A stretch of DNA of 42,934 bases from a virus. The translations under genes and the position numbers were made by a program. The stretch lies in the IMG/VR virus record IMGVR_UViG_3300039210_000167, positions 1 through 42,934 of that record, one strand, 5' to 3'. Shown in pieces: positions 1 through 7,371 of the stretch (position 1 is the first letter of the stretch; every line of letters starts with the position of its first letter). The notes beneath the pieces are model-generated. The model was not told the origin of the DNA, searched no databases, and was given only the letters and a program-made list of their open reading frames with translations.

Positions 1-646
1 TGGTGCTTGAGAGCGCAAGTGTCAGGCCGACCTTACAGAGATTGTAGGGCCAGCCTTACAACCTTTGTAAGGCTGACCTTACAGGGCATGCAACTCTGGC
101 CTTGCAGGGCATGTAAGGCTGACCTTGCAGGGCATGTCAGGCTTGGCCCTACACCCGATCTTAATCTTCCGCCGGTTGACATTCAGGAATCCGTCGTCCA
201 CGTGCGCGGCGCGCGGTTCGTTGTTTAGTAGCGCCTCGGGTCTTGCGTTCCAGAGCAGATGTAAGGACTTTGTAAAGCGTGTGCTGAATCCTCCCAAGTG
301 GCGCCGTGCGTGTGCAACGTTTCGGTGGCAGGCAAACAACCACCTACTCCGGAGGATCTCACACACTCAACACACTCAGGGCGATACAGGCGAAGCGACT
401 GCCTCCCGAACCAAACGTCGCACACGGTCACACGCTGAAGGATGACCGCCTCGTTGAACCGCGACGAGTGCAAGCGTGAGCGCGCCTGAGTGACACAGGC
501 GCCCCCGATGTGGATCCCAGGACGTCCGGAGGTTAGGACGTCGAGTTCACAGCACACACCCACACAGGAGGTCACAAGGACGACACCGCACGGTACGGCA
601 CGTTCACACTCACACACGGACGACAATGACCTAGGAGGTCAATCTG
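1..646. other. Left-edge non-coding region
   Basis: No convincing gene lies in these 646 bases. The reading frames present have no ribosome site and unlikely composition. The first 160 bases are a tandem repeat array (listed separately). From about 355 to 620 the plus strand is rich in CAC/ACA runs, and a GGAGG at 567-571 is not followed by a start codon at usable distance. It probably holds regulatory sequence for the rightward genes or a replication or terminal element; no clear -35/-10 pair was found. Confidence 0.6.
21..158. repeat. Six tandem 23-bp imperfect repeats (iteron-like)
   Basis: Copies start at 21, 44, 67, 90, 113 and 136, an exact 23-bp period. The best copies (67-89 and 113-135) differ by one base, with core GGCTGACCTTRCAGGGCAT. 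The outer copies are more diverged. A 10-bp perfect inverted repeat, CAGCCTTACA (51-60) and TGTAAGGCTG (66-75), spans the junction of copies 2 and 3. Such arrays act as replication iterons or operator arrays; which applies here is unknown. Confidence 0.8.
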
Positions 647-1138
647 ATGGCACGCTCAAGCAACGCAATCCAGAAGGCACTGAACGAGAAGCTCGCTCCG
701 CTCACGACGCCTGCGAAGGCGCCGCGCAAGCGCGCAGCGAAGAAGGTCGTCGAGGTCGAGGTCGTCAGCGAGACGACGACCAAGGAGTGCCCGTTCCTGA
801 GGGCGATCGGTGCGGACGAGTTCATGTTCCCGGCCGACACCGATCACTTCTACAAGGACAAGAGCACGAAGGACGGCCTGGCGGTGTGGTCGAAGCAGGG
901 CGAGCGGATCTACAACAAGGGCTACAACGCCCGGAAGGCGCTCGTCACCGCCGAGGAGGCAGTCAAGGCGACCAAGGCAGGCAGCAAGGCACGGAAGGAA
1001 GCCAACGAGGCGCTCGCCGTTGCACAGGCGAAGGTCGATGAGGCCGCAGCGCTCGGCGCGTTCAAGTACGGCCGGGTGAAGCGCGTTCATGGGTCCGCAC
1101 TTGGGACGCCGAACGCTCCCGCAGTCGTCACACGCTAG
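647..1138 (+). CDS. Basic hypothetical protein, 163 aa
   Basis: The first clear gene in the window, with an AGGAGG site a few bases before the ATG. Residues 20-45 are rich in Ala, Lys and Arg, followed by a central segment (about 47-85) with aromatic and acidic residues, then an Ala/Lys-rich helical stretch (about 95-135). The lysine-rich helices could contact nucleic acid, but no known domain is recognised. It opens a run of small plus-strand genes. Function is unknown. Confidence 0.75.
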   Translation: MARSSNAIQKALNEKLAPLTTPAKAPRKRAAKKVVEVEVVSETTTKECPFLRAIGADEFMFPADTDHFYKDKSTKDGLAVWSKQGERIYNKGYNARKALVTAEEAVKATKAGSKARKEANEALAVAQAKVDEAAALGAFKYGRVKRVHGSALGTPNAPAVVTR

Positions 1139-1151
1139 GCGACGCCAACGG

Positions 1152-1180
1152 GTGCGCTGGGTGCAGGTTGCTCAGCGCAC
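1152..1180. other. Stem-loop between left-arm genes
   Basis: GTGCGCTG (1152-1159) and CAGCGCAC (1173-1180) form an 8-bp perfect inverted repeat with a 13-base loop, just after the stop at 1138. No T-run follows, so it is at most a weak terminator or an RNA-processing or stability element. Confidence 0.4.
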
Positions 1181-1227
1181 ACGTGGGCGCCACGAGGCGT
1201 TCAACCACACCGACGAAGGAGGCAGTC

Positions 1228-1566
1228 ATGCTTGAAGGCACGCCGTGGGACCGCGACGAGTACGAGTACGCCATCCAGTCGCGGGTGATGATGGGTCACC
1301 CGCCCATCGGCCCGCTGACGCAGGCACAGCACGACGAGGAGGTAGGACTTGAGGCCTACTACGCCAGCATGGAGAACGAATGTGGCAACTCGATCTCAAC
1401 TGGCGGGTTCGACCCGTATGGCACTCACTGCGATCTGCAGCACGGGCACACGGGTCCGCACGAGGGCAGTGACTACTTCGGAGAAGGTCGCATGACCTGG
1501 ACGGGCGGGGGTTCCTGCGCCGGCGATCCGCTGCCGGTGCACATCATCGAGCACACGGAGGCATGA
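1228..1566 (+). CDS. Cys/His-containing small phage protein, 112 aa
   Basis: The ATG at 1228 is chosen because AAGGAGG (1216-1222) precedes it; a longer in-frame start at 1168 lacks such a site. The C-terminal half has a Cys/His cluster followed by GPHEG, MTWTGGG and a CAGDP motif. This pattern recurs in small actinophage proteins of unknown role and suggests a metal-binding fold. It is followed closely by the next gene, suggesting one operon. Confidence 0.75.
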   Translation: MLEGTPWDRDEYEYAIQSRVMMGHPPIGPLTQAQHDEEVGLEAYYASMENECGNSISTGGFDPYGTHCDLQHGHTGPHEGSDYFGEGRMTWTGGGSCAGDPLPVHIIEHTEA

Positions 1567-1568
1567 CA

Positions 1569-2039
1569 ATGCTGTACGAGCAGATTTCCAATGAGGGCGT
1601 GGCGTTCATCTTCAACCTTGCACAGGCAGGGACGATCACTGAGGACCAGGCACGCCTGCTCGCTGACGAGGCAGTCAACCTCCTCAACGAAGACCCGTAT
1701 GGTGGGTCGTCCTACGAGTCGGCATGGGACGCCGACAAGAACGGAGCGACTCGGGTGTACCTCGTGAGCGCCTACCACCGGTCACGCCGCTACGGTGGGC
1801 CTGAGGAAGGTGGGTGGTGGTACGATCACCACGAACCGCTGACCGAGGCGTATGCGCAGTCGCACGAGCGGGCGTTCCTCATCGCCGGCCCGTTCACGGA
1901 CGAGGACGACGCCCACGAGGTCGCTCGTGACCTCATGGCGTGCGAGCAGATCGGCATGCCTGGCACGACGGAGTCGGCAATCGTTTGGCGCGTTCAGGAC
2001 CACGTGCCGTTTGAGGGCAACCGGGCGGTGTACTGCTGA
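1569..2039 (+). CDS. Conserved small phage protein with GGWWYD motif, 156 aa
   Basis: The start at 1569 is preferred over the ATG at 1563 because GGAGG (1557-1561) then sits 7 bases upstream. The N-terminal 40 residues are helical and acidic. A central RRYGGPEEGGWWYD segment is typical of a widespread actinophage hypothetical family. The C-terminal half is acidic and ends in Cys. No enzymatic motif is seen. It overlaps the next gene at a TGATG junction, so translation is probably coupled. Confidence 0.75.
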   Translation: MLYEQISNEGVAFIFNLAQAGTITEDQARLLADEAVNLLNEDPYGGSSYESAWDADKNGATRVYLVSAYHRSRRYGGPEEGGWWYDHHEPLTEAYAQSHERAFLIAGPFTDEDDAHEVARDLMACEQIGMPGTTESAIVWRVQDHVPFEGNRAVYC

Positions 2040-2248
2040 TGGAGCGCCTTGCTTACGCGCTGACACAACCGTGGGAGGTCGTCGCCCGTTCAGGGCGCGG
2101 CGTGCGCCACCTCATGCCTGAAGGTCGCCGGGACGTCACCTTGTGTGGCCGGCGAGTGCGCGAGGTATGCGACTACACCCCACTCATCTTCGACTGTAAG
2201 GCGTGCGCTGTTCAGGCACGTACTCACGACGCAAGGAGGCACGCCTGA
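2039..2248 (+). CDS. Small Cys-containing protein, 69 aa
   Basis: Its ATG overlaps the preceding stop (TGATG). The protein is basic and has three cysteines (LCGRR, EVCDY, DCKAC), hinting at a small zinc-binding fold. Similar short Cys-containing proteins are common in actinophage early regions. It ends in a further TGATG overlap with the 42-residue gene downstream. Confidence 0.65.
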   Translation: MERLAYALTQPWEVVARSGRGVRHLMPEGRRDVTLCGRRVREVCDYTPLIFDCKACAVQARTHDARRHA

Positions 2249-2376
2249 TGGACATCCACACCGAGGACGGCGTTGTTCTGCATGAGGGCGACGCGGCCTA
2301 CGACTACTACAGCATGCTGCCTGGGCACATCGGGCGCATGGCGATGATGTGGGTCGTCACAGTCGACGCGATCTAA
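2248..2376 (+). CDS. Very small acidic protein, 42 aa
   Basis: The ATG overlaps the previous stop (TGATG), and GGAGG at 2235-2239 gives a good ribosome site. The protein begins MDIHTEDGVV and contains YDYYSM and a Met-rich stretch (GRMAMMW). The overlap and ribosome site support it being real despite its size. No function can be assigned. It is the last gene before a long intergenic hairpin. Confidence 0.65.
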   Translation: MDIHTEDGVVLHEGDAAYDYYSMLPGHIGRMAMMWVVTVDAI

Positions 2377-2389
2377 GGCGCGCTAAGCA

Positions 2390-2446
2390 CACGCTAGGCG
2401 AGCGGGATGGACCGTAGGCGCCGTCCACTCCCGCCGCCTTAGCGTG
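2390..2446. terminator. Long GC-rich intergenic hairpin, possible terminator
   Basis: The outer arms CACGCTAGGCG (2390-2400) and CGCCTTAGCGTG (2435-2446) and the inner arms GCGGGATGGAC (2402-2412) and GTCCACTCCCGC (2423-2434) pair almost throughout, giving a stem of about 22 pairs with small bulges. No T-run follows, so classic intrinsic termination is uncertain. Part of it matches the dispersed repeat at 25206 and 36485. Confidence 0.55.
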
Positions 2447-2455
2447 CAGCACGTG
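2413..2455. repeat. Dispersed intergenic repeat, copy A (partial)
   Basis: It shares TAGGCGC, then GCCGCCTTAGCG, then TGCAG..CGTG in the same order as copies at 25206-25255 and 36485-36534, but lacks the GCGTG before TGCAG. It is the most diverged of the three and forms the 3' half of the long hairpin. Confidence 0.45.
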
Positions 2456-2492
2456 AGGTTGCAGGCGCCCAGACATGACCAGGAGGTACGGC

Positions 2493-2903
2493 ATGCGCAA
2501 GGTAATCGCAGTGCTCGTGGGGGGCCTTGTTTTGACCGCCCGCTCACGTGTGGCACCATGGATGGTCGTTGTCCTCATGGGGGCATCGGTAGCACACGCC
2601 GGGCACACGCCGGCGAGGCAGGACGCATCCATGACCCGGGCGCAGTTGACCGAGTACGTAGACAACCTCGTAGGGGGTCAGCGGCAGGACATGGAGCGCC
2701 TGGCAGTGCTAGAGCGTGCGTGTGCGCCGCGCTACACCGGTGGTGGTGTGACGCAGTGCGCCCAACCCGGGTTGGCTGAACAGCGCCTCAGCAAGGCGCT
2801 ACGTGCCTGCATGACGTCGAGCGCCTACCTTGGCGTGACCGAGGAGGACACATGGGCGCTCAAGGCACAGTGCATGGACGACTGGCAGCAAGCACGGCCG
2901 TAG
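2493..2903 (+). CDS. Putative exported Cys-containing protein, 136 aa
   Basis: The ATG at 2493 has AGGAGG 6 bases upstream (2481-2486), favouring it over 2475. The N-terminus has two hydrophobic stretches (about 3-15 and 22-35) around a short basic patch, ending SVAHAG, which resembles a signal-peptidase I site. The mature part has four cysteines (RACAP, TQCAQ, RACMT, AQCMD), consistent with two disulfides in an exported protein. No family is recognised. A cell-surface or superinfection role is only a guess. Confidence 0.65.
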   Translation: MRKVIAVLVGGLVLTARSRVAPWMVVVLMGASVAHAGHTPARQDASMTRAQLTEYVDNLVGGQRQDMERLAVLERACAPRYTGGGVTQCAQPGLAEQRLSKALRACMTSSAYLGVTEEDTWALKAQCMDDWQQARP

Positions 2904-3033
2904 GCGTGGTGTTCAGCACACGGCGGATCGGCACCTCACGTCGGCCCTGCTCTGACTCCCTCCCCTTTGGTAAAAGAGGATTGGGGTTATGGAGCATGTA
3001 TAGAGCGTGGGTTGTGAGTTAGAGAGATGATGG

Positions 3034-3099
3034 ATGGGCAGCGTAATGGCATACGTTGTAGGTGGCATAGAGCACATAGGTGTGCCATTACCTGCCCAT
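3034..3099. repeat. Inverted repeat with 17-bp arms
   Basis: ATGGGCAGCGTAATGGCA (3034-3051) pairs with TGCCATTACCTGCCCAT (3083-3099) with a single bulged base, enclosing a 31-base loop. It could be a structured RNA element, a protein-binding site or part of the packaging region. Confidence 0.75.
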
Positions 3100-3162
3100 G
3101 GTTTATGGATATGTTTATGCGAACGCAGATGAGAAAGGGATGGAAAGAGGAAGGGAGAACCC

Positions 3163-3179
3163 CAGGGGAGTCTCCCCTG
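3163..3179. other. Compact GC hairpin followed by A-run
   Basis: CAGGGGA (3163-3169) and TCCCCTG (3173-3179) form a perfect 7-bp stem with a 3-base loop; a run of A lies just to the right. Read on the minus strand the T-run would come before the stem, so it fits a terminator in neither direction. Confidence 0.5.
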
Positions 3180-3363
3180 CAAGAAAAAAAAAGAGCGGGG
3201 GCAAGGTCTGGACCTCCGTGCTGGTCTACAGCAGATATGGTATTCAACTGTCCTTAAGGGGTGACTGTGGTGTAAAGTACACCCTACAGCGTGAGGACGG
3301 GGTCGTGTAGGATCAGGGAGACGCGTCAATCACTTTTCACCCCTCTAGAGGAGGCCCAAAGAA

Positions 3364-3594
3364 ATGGCAGTTGTCCAGCTTCAGATCGCAAATCCGACAC
3401 AGACGGATGTCACCGTCGGAACGAACGTCGCAAGAGCCCGCCGCATCACGGTGCTGGCCATCGACAACACCACGGCCGATCTCTACACGTTCCTGGCCCA
3501 GGGTTGCGCTGCGACGAGCACGACTGGCTCGACCTTCGAGCAGCGTGAGCAGGAAGGTTGGCTCCTCTCCCGCGAGCAGCTCGACCCGGCGTAG
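3364..3594 (+). CDS. Small hypothetical protein at start of virion module, 76 aa
   Basis: A GAGGAGG site (3348-3354) precedes the ATG at 3364. The protein has a beta-rich pattern (MAVVQLQIANPT, ITVLAIDNT) followed by a Thr/Gln-rich segment and a LLSREQLDP tail. It opens the rightward structural gene cluster and could be a minor virion component, but no domain is recognised. Confidence 0.7.
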   Translation: MAVVQLQIANPTQTDVTVGTNVARARRITVLAIDNTTADLYTFLAQGCAATSTTGSTFEQREQEGWLLSREQLDPA

Positions 3595-3602
3595 GTGCAC
3601 TT

Positions 3603-3645
3603 GGGGGAGGTGGGCTAGGGTGTTGCCATCCGAATCCCCTCCCCC
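3603..3645. other. Stem-loop after 3364-3594 gene
   Basis: GGGGGAGG (3603-3610) and CCTCCCCC (3638-3645) are perfect complements with a 27-base loop. No T-run follows. It may attenuate transcription between the first and second genes of the module. Confidence 0.35.
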
Positions 3646-3698
3646 TCTCACTCCAACCGTTACTGCTGACCCGACCGTGAAGGAGTAGGGAGAGAGAG

Positions 3699-4136
3699 AT
3701 TTTTGACGAGGAATCCATCGAGGTTCGCCTCGCACGTGTAGAGGAGCAGATTCAGGGCGCGAAGCGGGAACTGTCAGTTGCGTTTGAGGCGTCGGAGAAG
3801 GCAATCGACAAGGCTGAGATTGCAACGGAAAAGCGCTTTGAGTCAGTCAACGAGTTCAGGGCGCAACTCTCGGATCAGACGAACACCTTCTTGCCGCGTG
3901 AGGTCTATGACACCAACCACAGGCAGTTTAGTGACCGGGTCGCAGCAATCGAGGTAGTGATCGCAACGACAGCAGGCAGGGAGAAGGGAATAGGTCTATC
4001 AGCTTCAACGCTCATAGCTGGACTGACTGTTCTTGCCGCTGTCATTACGACGGTAGTGGTTGTAGCGAACTACATTACGAGGTCGGTTCCGGGTCACACT
4101 CCAACGACAGTCACAGTTACGACTTCAGTGCCTTAG
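3699..4136 (+). CDS. Coiled-coil membrane protein with probable AUU start, 145 aa
   Basis: The frame is open from 3681 (after TGA at 3678-3680) with no ATG, GTG or TTG until a TTG at 3891, yet residues upstream of 3891 are clearly coding: acidic, heptad-like, with EVRLARVEEQ, EKRFESVNEFRAQ and PREVYDTNH, a combination familiar from a conserved actinophage coil protein. ATT at 3699 is followed by TTTGACGAGGAA (FDEE), matching the usual Met-Phe-Asp start of that family. GGGAG at 3688-3692 lies 6 bases upstream. One transmembrane helix (about 100-122) ends the coil. The role is unknown; a membrane-anchored or holin-accessory function is possible. A base error in the start codon is the alternative. 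Confidence 0.7.
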   Translation: MFDEESIEVRLARVEEQIQGAKRELSVAFEASEKAIDKAEIATEKRFESVNEFRAQLSDQTNTFLPREVYDTNHRQFSDRVAAIEVVIATTAGREKGIGLSASTLIAGLTVLAAVITTVVVVANYITRSVPGHTPTTVTVTTSVP

Positions 4137-4145
4137 GGAGGAAAG

Positions 4146-4475
4146 ATGATCTACAACATTGAGGATCTGCTCCTGGAGAAGGACCTCATGAGCCAGGACG
4201 AGTGGGACAGGGCAGCGCAGATGTTTGCTGACGGCAAGACGCCTCAGAAGATCGCTTCGGAGGTTGGAGCAACCGTGGTCTCAGGCCCAGTGCGCCCCGA
4301 GGCAGCCACTATGGTGACGATTCCCATGGATGAGTACCACGATCTGCTCGACAAGAAACTTCAGCTGCAGTCGCTGACGCCTGACACGAGCGCGCCAGCA
4401 GCGCCTGCAGATCCTGTGCCCGTAGCAGACCCGACGCAACCTCAGGCTCCTGCGGACGCTACTGTTGCCGTATAA
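4146..4475 (+). CDS. Hypothetical protein with Ala/Pro-rich tail, 109 aa
   Basis: GGGAGG lies just before the ATG. Residues 1-45 look like a small helical domain including DGKTPQKIASEVG, which resembles a helix-turn-helix. A middle segment (VTIPMDEYHDLLDKK) is helical, and the last 30 residues are a low-complexity Ala/Pro/Asp tail. It lies directly upstream of the capsid-like mini-ORF and terminase, so a packaging or head-related role is plausible but unproven. Confidence 0.65.
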   Translation: MIYNIEDLLLEKDLMSQDEWDRAAQMFADGKTPQKIASEVGATVVSGPVRPEAATMVTIPMDEYHDLLDKKLQLQSLTPDTSAPAAPADPVPVADPTQPQAPADATVAV

Positions 4476-4578
4476 CAACGTCATCTCACGTGATAAGGTT
4501 GCACCCCTACAGAAGGAGCAGACGATGCCGATTGCAACGCTCAAGGCAGGCATGAAGAAGGGCGGAAAGAAGAAGTAG
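4465..4578 (+). CDS. 37-codon ORF resembling the major capsid N-terminus
   Basis: From TTG 4465 this frame reads MPYNNVISRDKVAPLQKEQ, then MPIATLKAGM and a Lys-rich end. The capsid protein at 10157 begins MAYNNVISRSDVAALIPEQ, so YNNVISR is identical and V-A-x-L-x-x-E-Q is also kept. The part from ATG 4525 (17 codons) has its own AAGGAG (4513-4518), so the translated product may be only that peptide. Its stop abuts the terminase ATG (TAGATG), suggesting translational coupling. Either a capsid-gene relic from recombination or a short functional leader. Confidence 0.55.
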   Translation: MPYNNVISRDKVAPLQKEQTMPIATLKAGMKKGGKKK

Positions 4579-5148
4579 ATGGCGAAGACGGGTACACTTG
4601 CACTTACAGAGGCGGTCCTGCAGCAGTGCATTGACCTCGCTGGAAAGGGTGCAACGAATCAACTCCTTGCACGTGCAGCAGGTGTGCATCCTGATTCGTA
4701 CCAGACATGGTTGAAGAAGGGTCGTGAGGAGCCACACCCCGAGGAGGGTGAGGAACCGAGTATCTTCTACAGGTTGTTCAACGAGGTAGAGGATGCTCGT
4801 GCCCGGCTCGGTGTCCAGATGACGGAAAAGGTCATCCAGGCAGCGAACTCGGGTCAACCGAACACCTGGCAAGCAGCAATGACATTCTTGGAGCGTCGTT
4901 ACCCCGCAGACTGGGGCAAGCGCGACACGACGCGGATCGAAGGTGCGGACGGAGGCAACCTCCAGTTGCCAAATATCAACGTATTGGTGCTCAATGACTC
5001 AGATGCAAGAAGCGCCCACGAAGACCTACTTCGATCCCTCTCTGCTGCCGCTTCACCTAGCAGCGTCTCCCAGCGGACTCGCAATGCTGGACCACGGGAA
5101 ATCGGACCCGGAGACGGGGAACTGGTCGACGTCGTGGATTCACGCTAA
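4579..5148 (+). CDS. terS: Terminase small subunit
   Basis: 189 aa, starting directly after the upstream mini-ORF stop. Residues 8-45 form a helix-turn-helix (TNQLLARAAGVHPDSYQTWL) of the type by which small terminases recognise packaging sites. A central helical region (about 65-115) includes VQMTEKVIQAA and a YPADWGKRD segment typical of phage small terminases. The C-terminal about 50 codons overlap the large terminase frame by 155 bases. It would recognise phage DNA concatemers and recruit the large subunit for headful or cos packaging. Confidence 0.8.
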   Translation: MAKTGTLALTEAVLQQCIDLAGKGATNQLLARAAGVHPDSYQTWLKKGREEPHPEEGEEPSIFYRLFNEVEDARARLGVQMTEKVIQAANSGQPNTWQAAMTFLERRYPADWGKRDTTRIEGADGGNLQLPNINVLVLNDSDARSAHEDLLRSLSAAASPSSVSQRTRNAGPREIGPGDGELVDVVDSR

Positions 5149-6484
5149 GCATACAGCGTACCTGAACTCGATTCTGCTGGACCTCGCCTCGCGTAAGATC
5201 CGCGATGCAGGGTACGTTGGAGTCATCATTGAGGAGCCACCTCGTGTCGGCAAGTCTGAGCTCACTTCACACTACTTCCCTGCCTACTACCTGGGCACAT
5301 ACCCAGATGACCCGATCATGCTTGCTAGTTATGAGGCTGACTTCGCCGCCTCATGGGGTCGCAAGGTACGTGACACTGTGGACAAGTGGGGCAAATCTCT
5401 GTATGGGATTGAAGTGTCCAACTCCTCCTCGGCAGCGAATCGTTGGGCGCTGAAGGAGCACAAGGGTGGGATGATGACTGCAGGCGTCGGCGGTTCCTTC
5501 ACGGGACGCGGCGCGAAGTTGCTGCTAGTGGACGACCCGATCAAGAACGCGAAGGAAGCAGACTCAGAGACAATCCGCGACGCCCACTACTCGTGGTGGA
5601 AGACGACAGCGCGGACACGTCTTGAACCAGATGGCATCATCTGCCTGATTATGACGCGCTGGCATGAGGACGACCTTGCGGGGCGCCTCATCAAAGACAT
5701 GGAGGATCCTGAAGCTGATCAGTTCCTCGTCGTGCGCTTGCCGATGGTCGCGGAAGAACCAGACGAGGAGTACCCCGACCCCGACCCGCTTGGCAGAGTG
5801 CCTGGTGAGTTGCTGTTCCCTGAAAAGTTCGGGTGGGATGAAGTAACGCCGATCATGTCTCGACAGGACAGGACTTGGTTTGCGCTCTATCAGCAGCGGC
5901 CGACGACGATCCAGAACATGATGATTGACCCGGCCTGGTTTGAGGTCATTGATCGTCACCAGGTTCCTCCGTTGAAGAAGACGGTACGCAGGTGGGATAT
6001 GGCAGCGACAGAGGAAGGTGAGGGGTACGATCCTGACTACACAGTTGGTGCCAAGGTGGGATTGTCTGAGGACGGTTGTCTCTACATCCTGGACATCGCT
6101 AGATTCAGGAAGTCTCCAGGAGATGCTGAGCGTGCAATCAAGGGTGTTGCTGCAGCAGACAGCAAGCGGGTCAAGATCACCATGGAACAGGAGCCTGGAT
6201 CCTCGGGCAAGACGGTCATCCACAACTTCAGGCGCCGAGTTCTCCCGGGTTATGCGTTTAGAGGTGAACGCTCGACGGGCGATAAGATCCTCCGTGCCGA
6301 GATTCTTGCTTCACGCGCACAGCAAGGGGACGTGAAGGTAGTCAAGGCGCCGTGGAATTCGGAGTTCTTCTCGGAAGTCCGTAAGTTCCGCAAGGGTGCA
6401 GCGCACGACGATCAAGTCGACGCTGTGTCTGGTGCGCTAGATGACCTCACGAAGAAGGGATCTGGGAAGGTGGTGACCTGGTGA
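4994..6484 (+). CDS. terL: Terminase large subunit
   Basis: 496 aa from ATG 4994 (an alternative ATG is at 5003); the upstream frame back to 4943 lacks family character. The ATPase domain has a Walker A-like EEPPRVGKSE (about 80-89) and Walker B LLLVDDP. The nuclease domain has RRWDMAAT and a C-terminal AHDDQVDA with the acidic residues expected to bind metal. As in other packaging motors it would translocate DNA into the prohead through the portal and cut the concatemer. It begins inside the small terminase gene and its stop overlaps the next GTG. Confidence 0.93.
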   Translation: MTQMQEAPTKTYFDPSLLPLHLAASPSGLAMLDHGKSDPETGNWSTSWIHAKHTAYLNSILLDLASRKIRDAGYVGVIIEEPPRVGKSELTSHYFPAYYLGTYPDDPIMLASYEADFAASWGRKVRDTVDKWGKSLYGIEVSNSSSAANRWALKEHKGGMMTAGVGGSFTGRGAKLLLVDDPIKNAKEADSETIRDAHYSWWKTTARTRLEPDGIICLIMTRWHEDDLAGRLIKDMEDPEADQFLVVRLPMVAEEPDEEYPDPDPLGRVPGELLFPEKFGWDEVTPIMSRQDRTWFALYQQRPTTIQNMMIDPAWFEVIDRHQVPPLKKTVRRWDMAATEEGEGYDPDYTVGAKVGLSEDGCLYILDIARFRKSPGDAERAIKGVAAADSKRVKITMEQEPGSSGKTVIHNFRRRVLPGYAFRGERSTGDKILRAEILASRAQQGDVKVVKAPWNSEFFSEVRKFRKGAAHDDQVDAVSGALDDLTKKGSGKVVTW

Positions 6485-7371
6485 CCGACTTTATCACCAG
6501 CCAGAATCCGTTTTCTCCAGGTAATCTGCCCGTCAAGTGGAAGGATCTGGGCGATGGCACCTATGCTCACGGTGTAGCATCACTTCCGCTTCCCACGGGT
6601 GCAGCGGCAGAGCACATCACTGCAGCATCCTTCCACTCAGTTCAGTTGACTACGGGTGCAGCGTTCTACGACGCCCGCCAGATTCGCGCACTCACCTCAG
6701 CAGATATCGTCTCAGCAGTTCAGAGTGGCACATGGACGGTCGCACAAGGGACGCCGCCTTGGCAGGAGAACCTCACACAGGTTGGTGGGTCAGCGATCAC
6801 GCTGAAGGCACTGCCTACAGGAGGATTGGGCCTTGCAGCTATTCCTGTGACGCACAATGCAATCCAGTTGCTCACGTACACCTATGGTGTGCGCGTGCTT
6901 GCAACAGGAACACTGACTGCGAGTACAGCGAAGGCGCTCTTCTCAATTGAGCATGCAGCGACTTCGACTAAGACAGTTAAGATTAGGCGGATCCTCGTGT
7001 CTGGGCGCCAGACAACTGCTCTTGCAGGATCTCTTGACATTCAGGTGACCCGTGGTACAGCAGCGTCAACTGCAGGAACAGCAATAACCGCAGGCTTGCG
7101 GAGCGCTGGGGACGCTGCAGCAGAGTGCGTTGTGAAAACGCTCCCAACGATCACAGCAGCGTCTATTCAGGATTATCTGCCCTTAACTGCAGCTCCGTCT
7201 GCAGTAGCACAGGCAGTTCCACAGACGACTATCTTTGACTGGCAGGAGGGCGGCGAGACAAAGGCCTGGACACTAAGAGCGGGTATACTTGAGACACTTG
7301 TCTTCAATGTTATCTCAGATGCTGCTCAGGCGTACAACCTTACTATCCACTTGACAGTAACGGAGGAATAA
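6481..7371 (+). CDS. Putative virion structural protein, 296 aa
   Basis: GTG start overlapping the terminase stop by 4 bases. It is Ala/Thr/Val-rich with alternating beta patterns and no charged linker, as in phage head-fibre or decoration proteins. The first 45 residues (WKDLGDGTYAHGVAS) resemble the start seen in several phage surface proteins. The C-terminal half (about 150-296) looks like a compact beta-sandwich. Placement between terminase and portal supports a virion role, but the exact location on the particle is not known. Confidence 0.65.
   Translation: MTDFITSQNPFSPGNLPVKWKDLGDGTYAHGVASLPLPTGAAAEHITAASFHSVQLTTGAAFYDARQIRALTSADIVSAVQSGTWTVAQGTPPWQENLTQVGGSAITLKALPTGGLGLAAIPVTHNAIQLLTYTYGVRVLATGTLTASTAKALFSIEHAATSTKTVKIRRILVSGRQTTALAGSLDIQVTRGTAASTAGTAITAGLRSAGDAAAECVVKTLPTITAASIQDYLPLTAAPSAVAQAVPQTTIFDWQEGGETKAWTLRAGILETLVFNVISDAAQAYNLTIHLTVTEE

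Larger units (their letters stand above)
2904..3363. other. 460-bp non-coding region before the virion genes
   Basis: No credible gene is present. The plus strand from 3000 to 3200 is purine-rich. It holds a 17-bp-arm inverted repeat (3034-3099), a tight CAGGGGA/TCCCCTG hairpin (3163-3179) followed by an A-run, and a GGTGTA/TACACC repeat (3269-3283). Its place just before the terminase and head genes would suit a late promoter or a packaging (cos or pac) site; neither can be proven here. Confidence 0.55.

Noticed and set aside
21-158. CRISPR array
   Set aside because: Repeats are directly adjacent with no spacers and are too diverged; no cas genes are present. The Cas4-like gene at 34800 is a phage recombination nuclease.
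176-204. Promoter with TTGACA at 176
   Set aside because: No acceptable -10 element lies 16-19 bases downstream.
490-1041. Plus-strand frame of 183 codons at the left edge
   Set aside because: It overlaps the better supported gene at 647, has no good start and reads as low-complexity Arg/Gly/Asp shadow.
3163-3190. Intrinsic terminator on the minus strand
   Set aside because: The T-run would come before the hairpin in that direction, so it cannot terminate.
2913-3329. Minus-strand protein in the 2904-3363 gap
   Set aside because: Pro/Arg/Ser-rich with no ribosome site, runs through the inverted repeats, and lies alone on the opposite strand.
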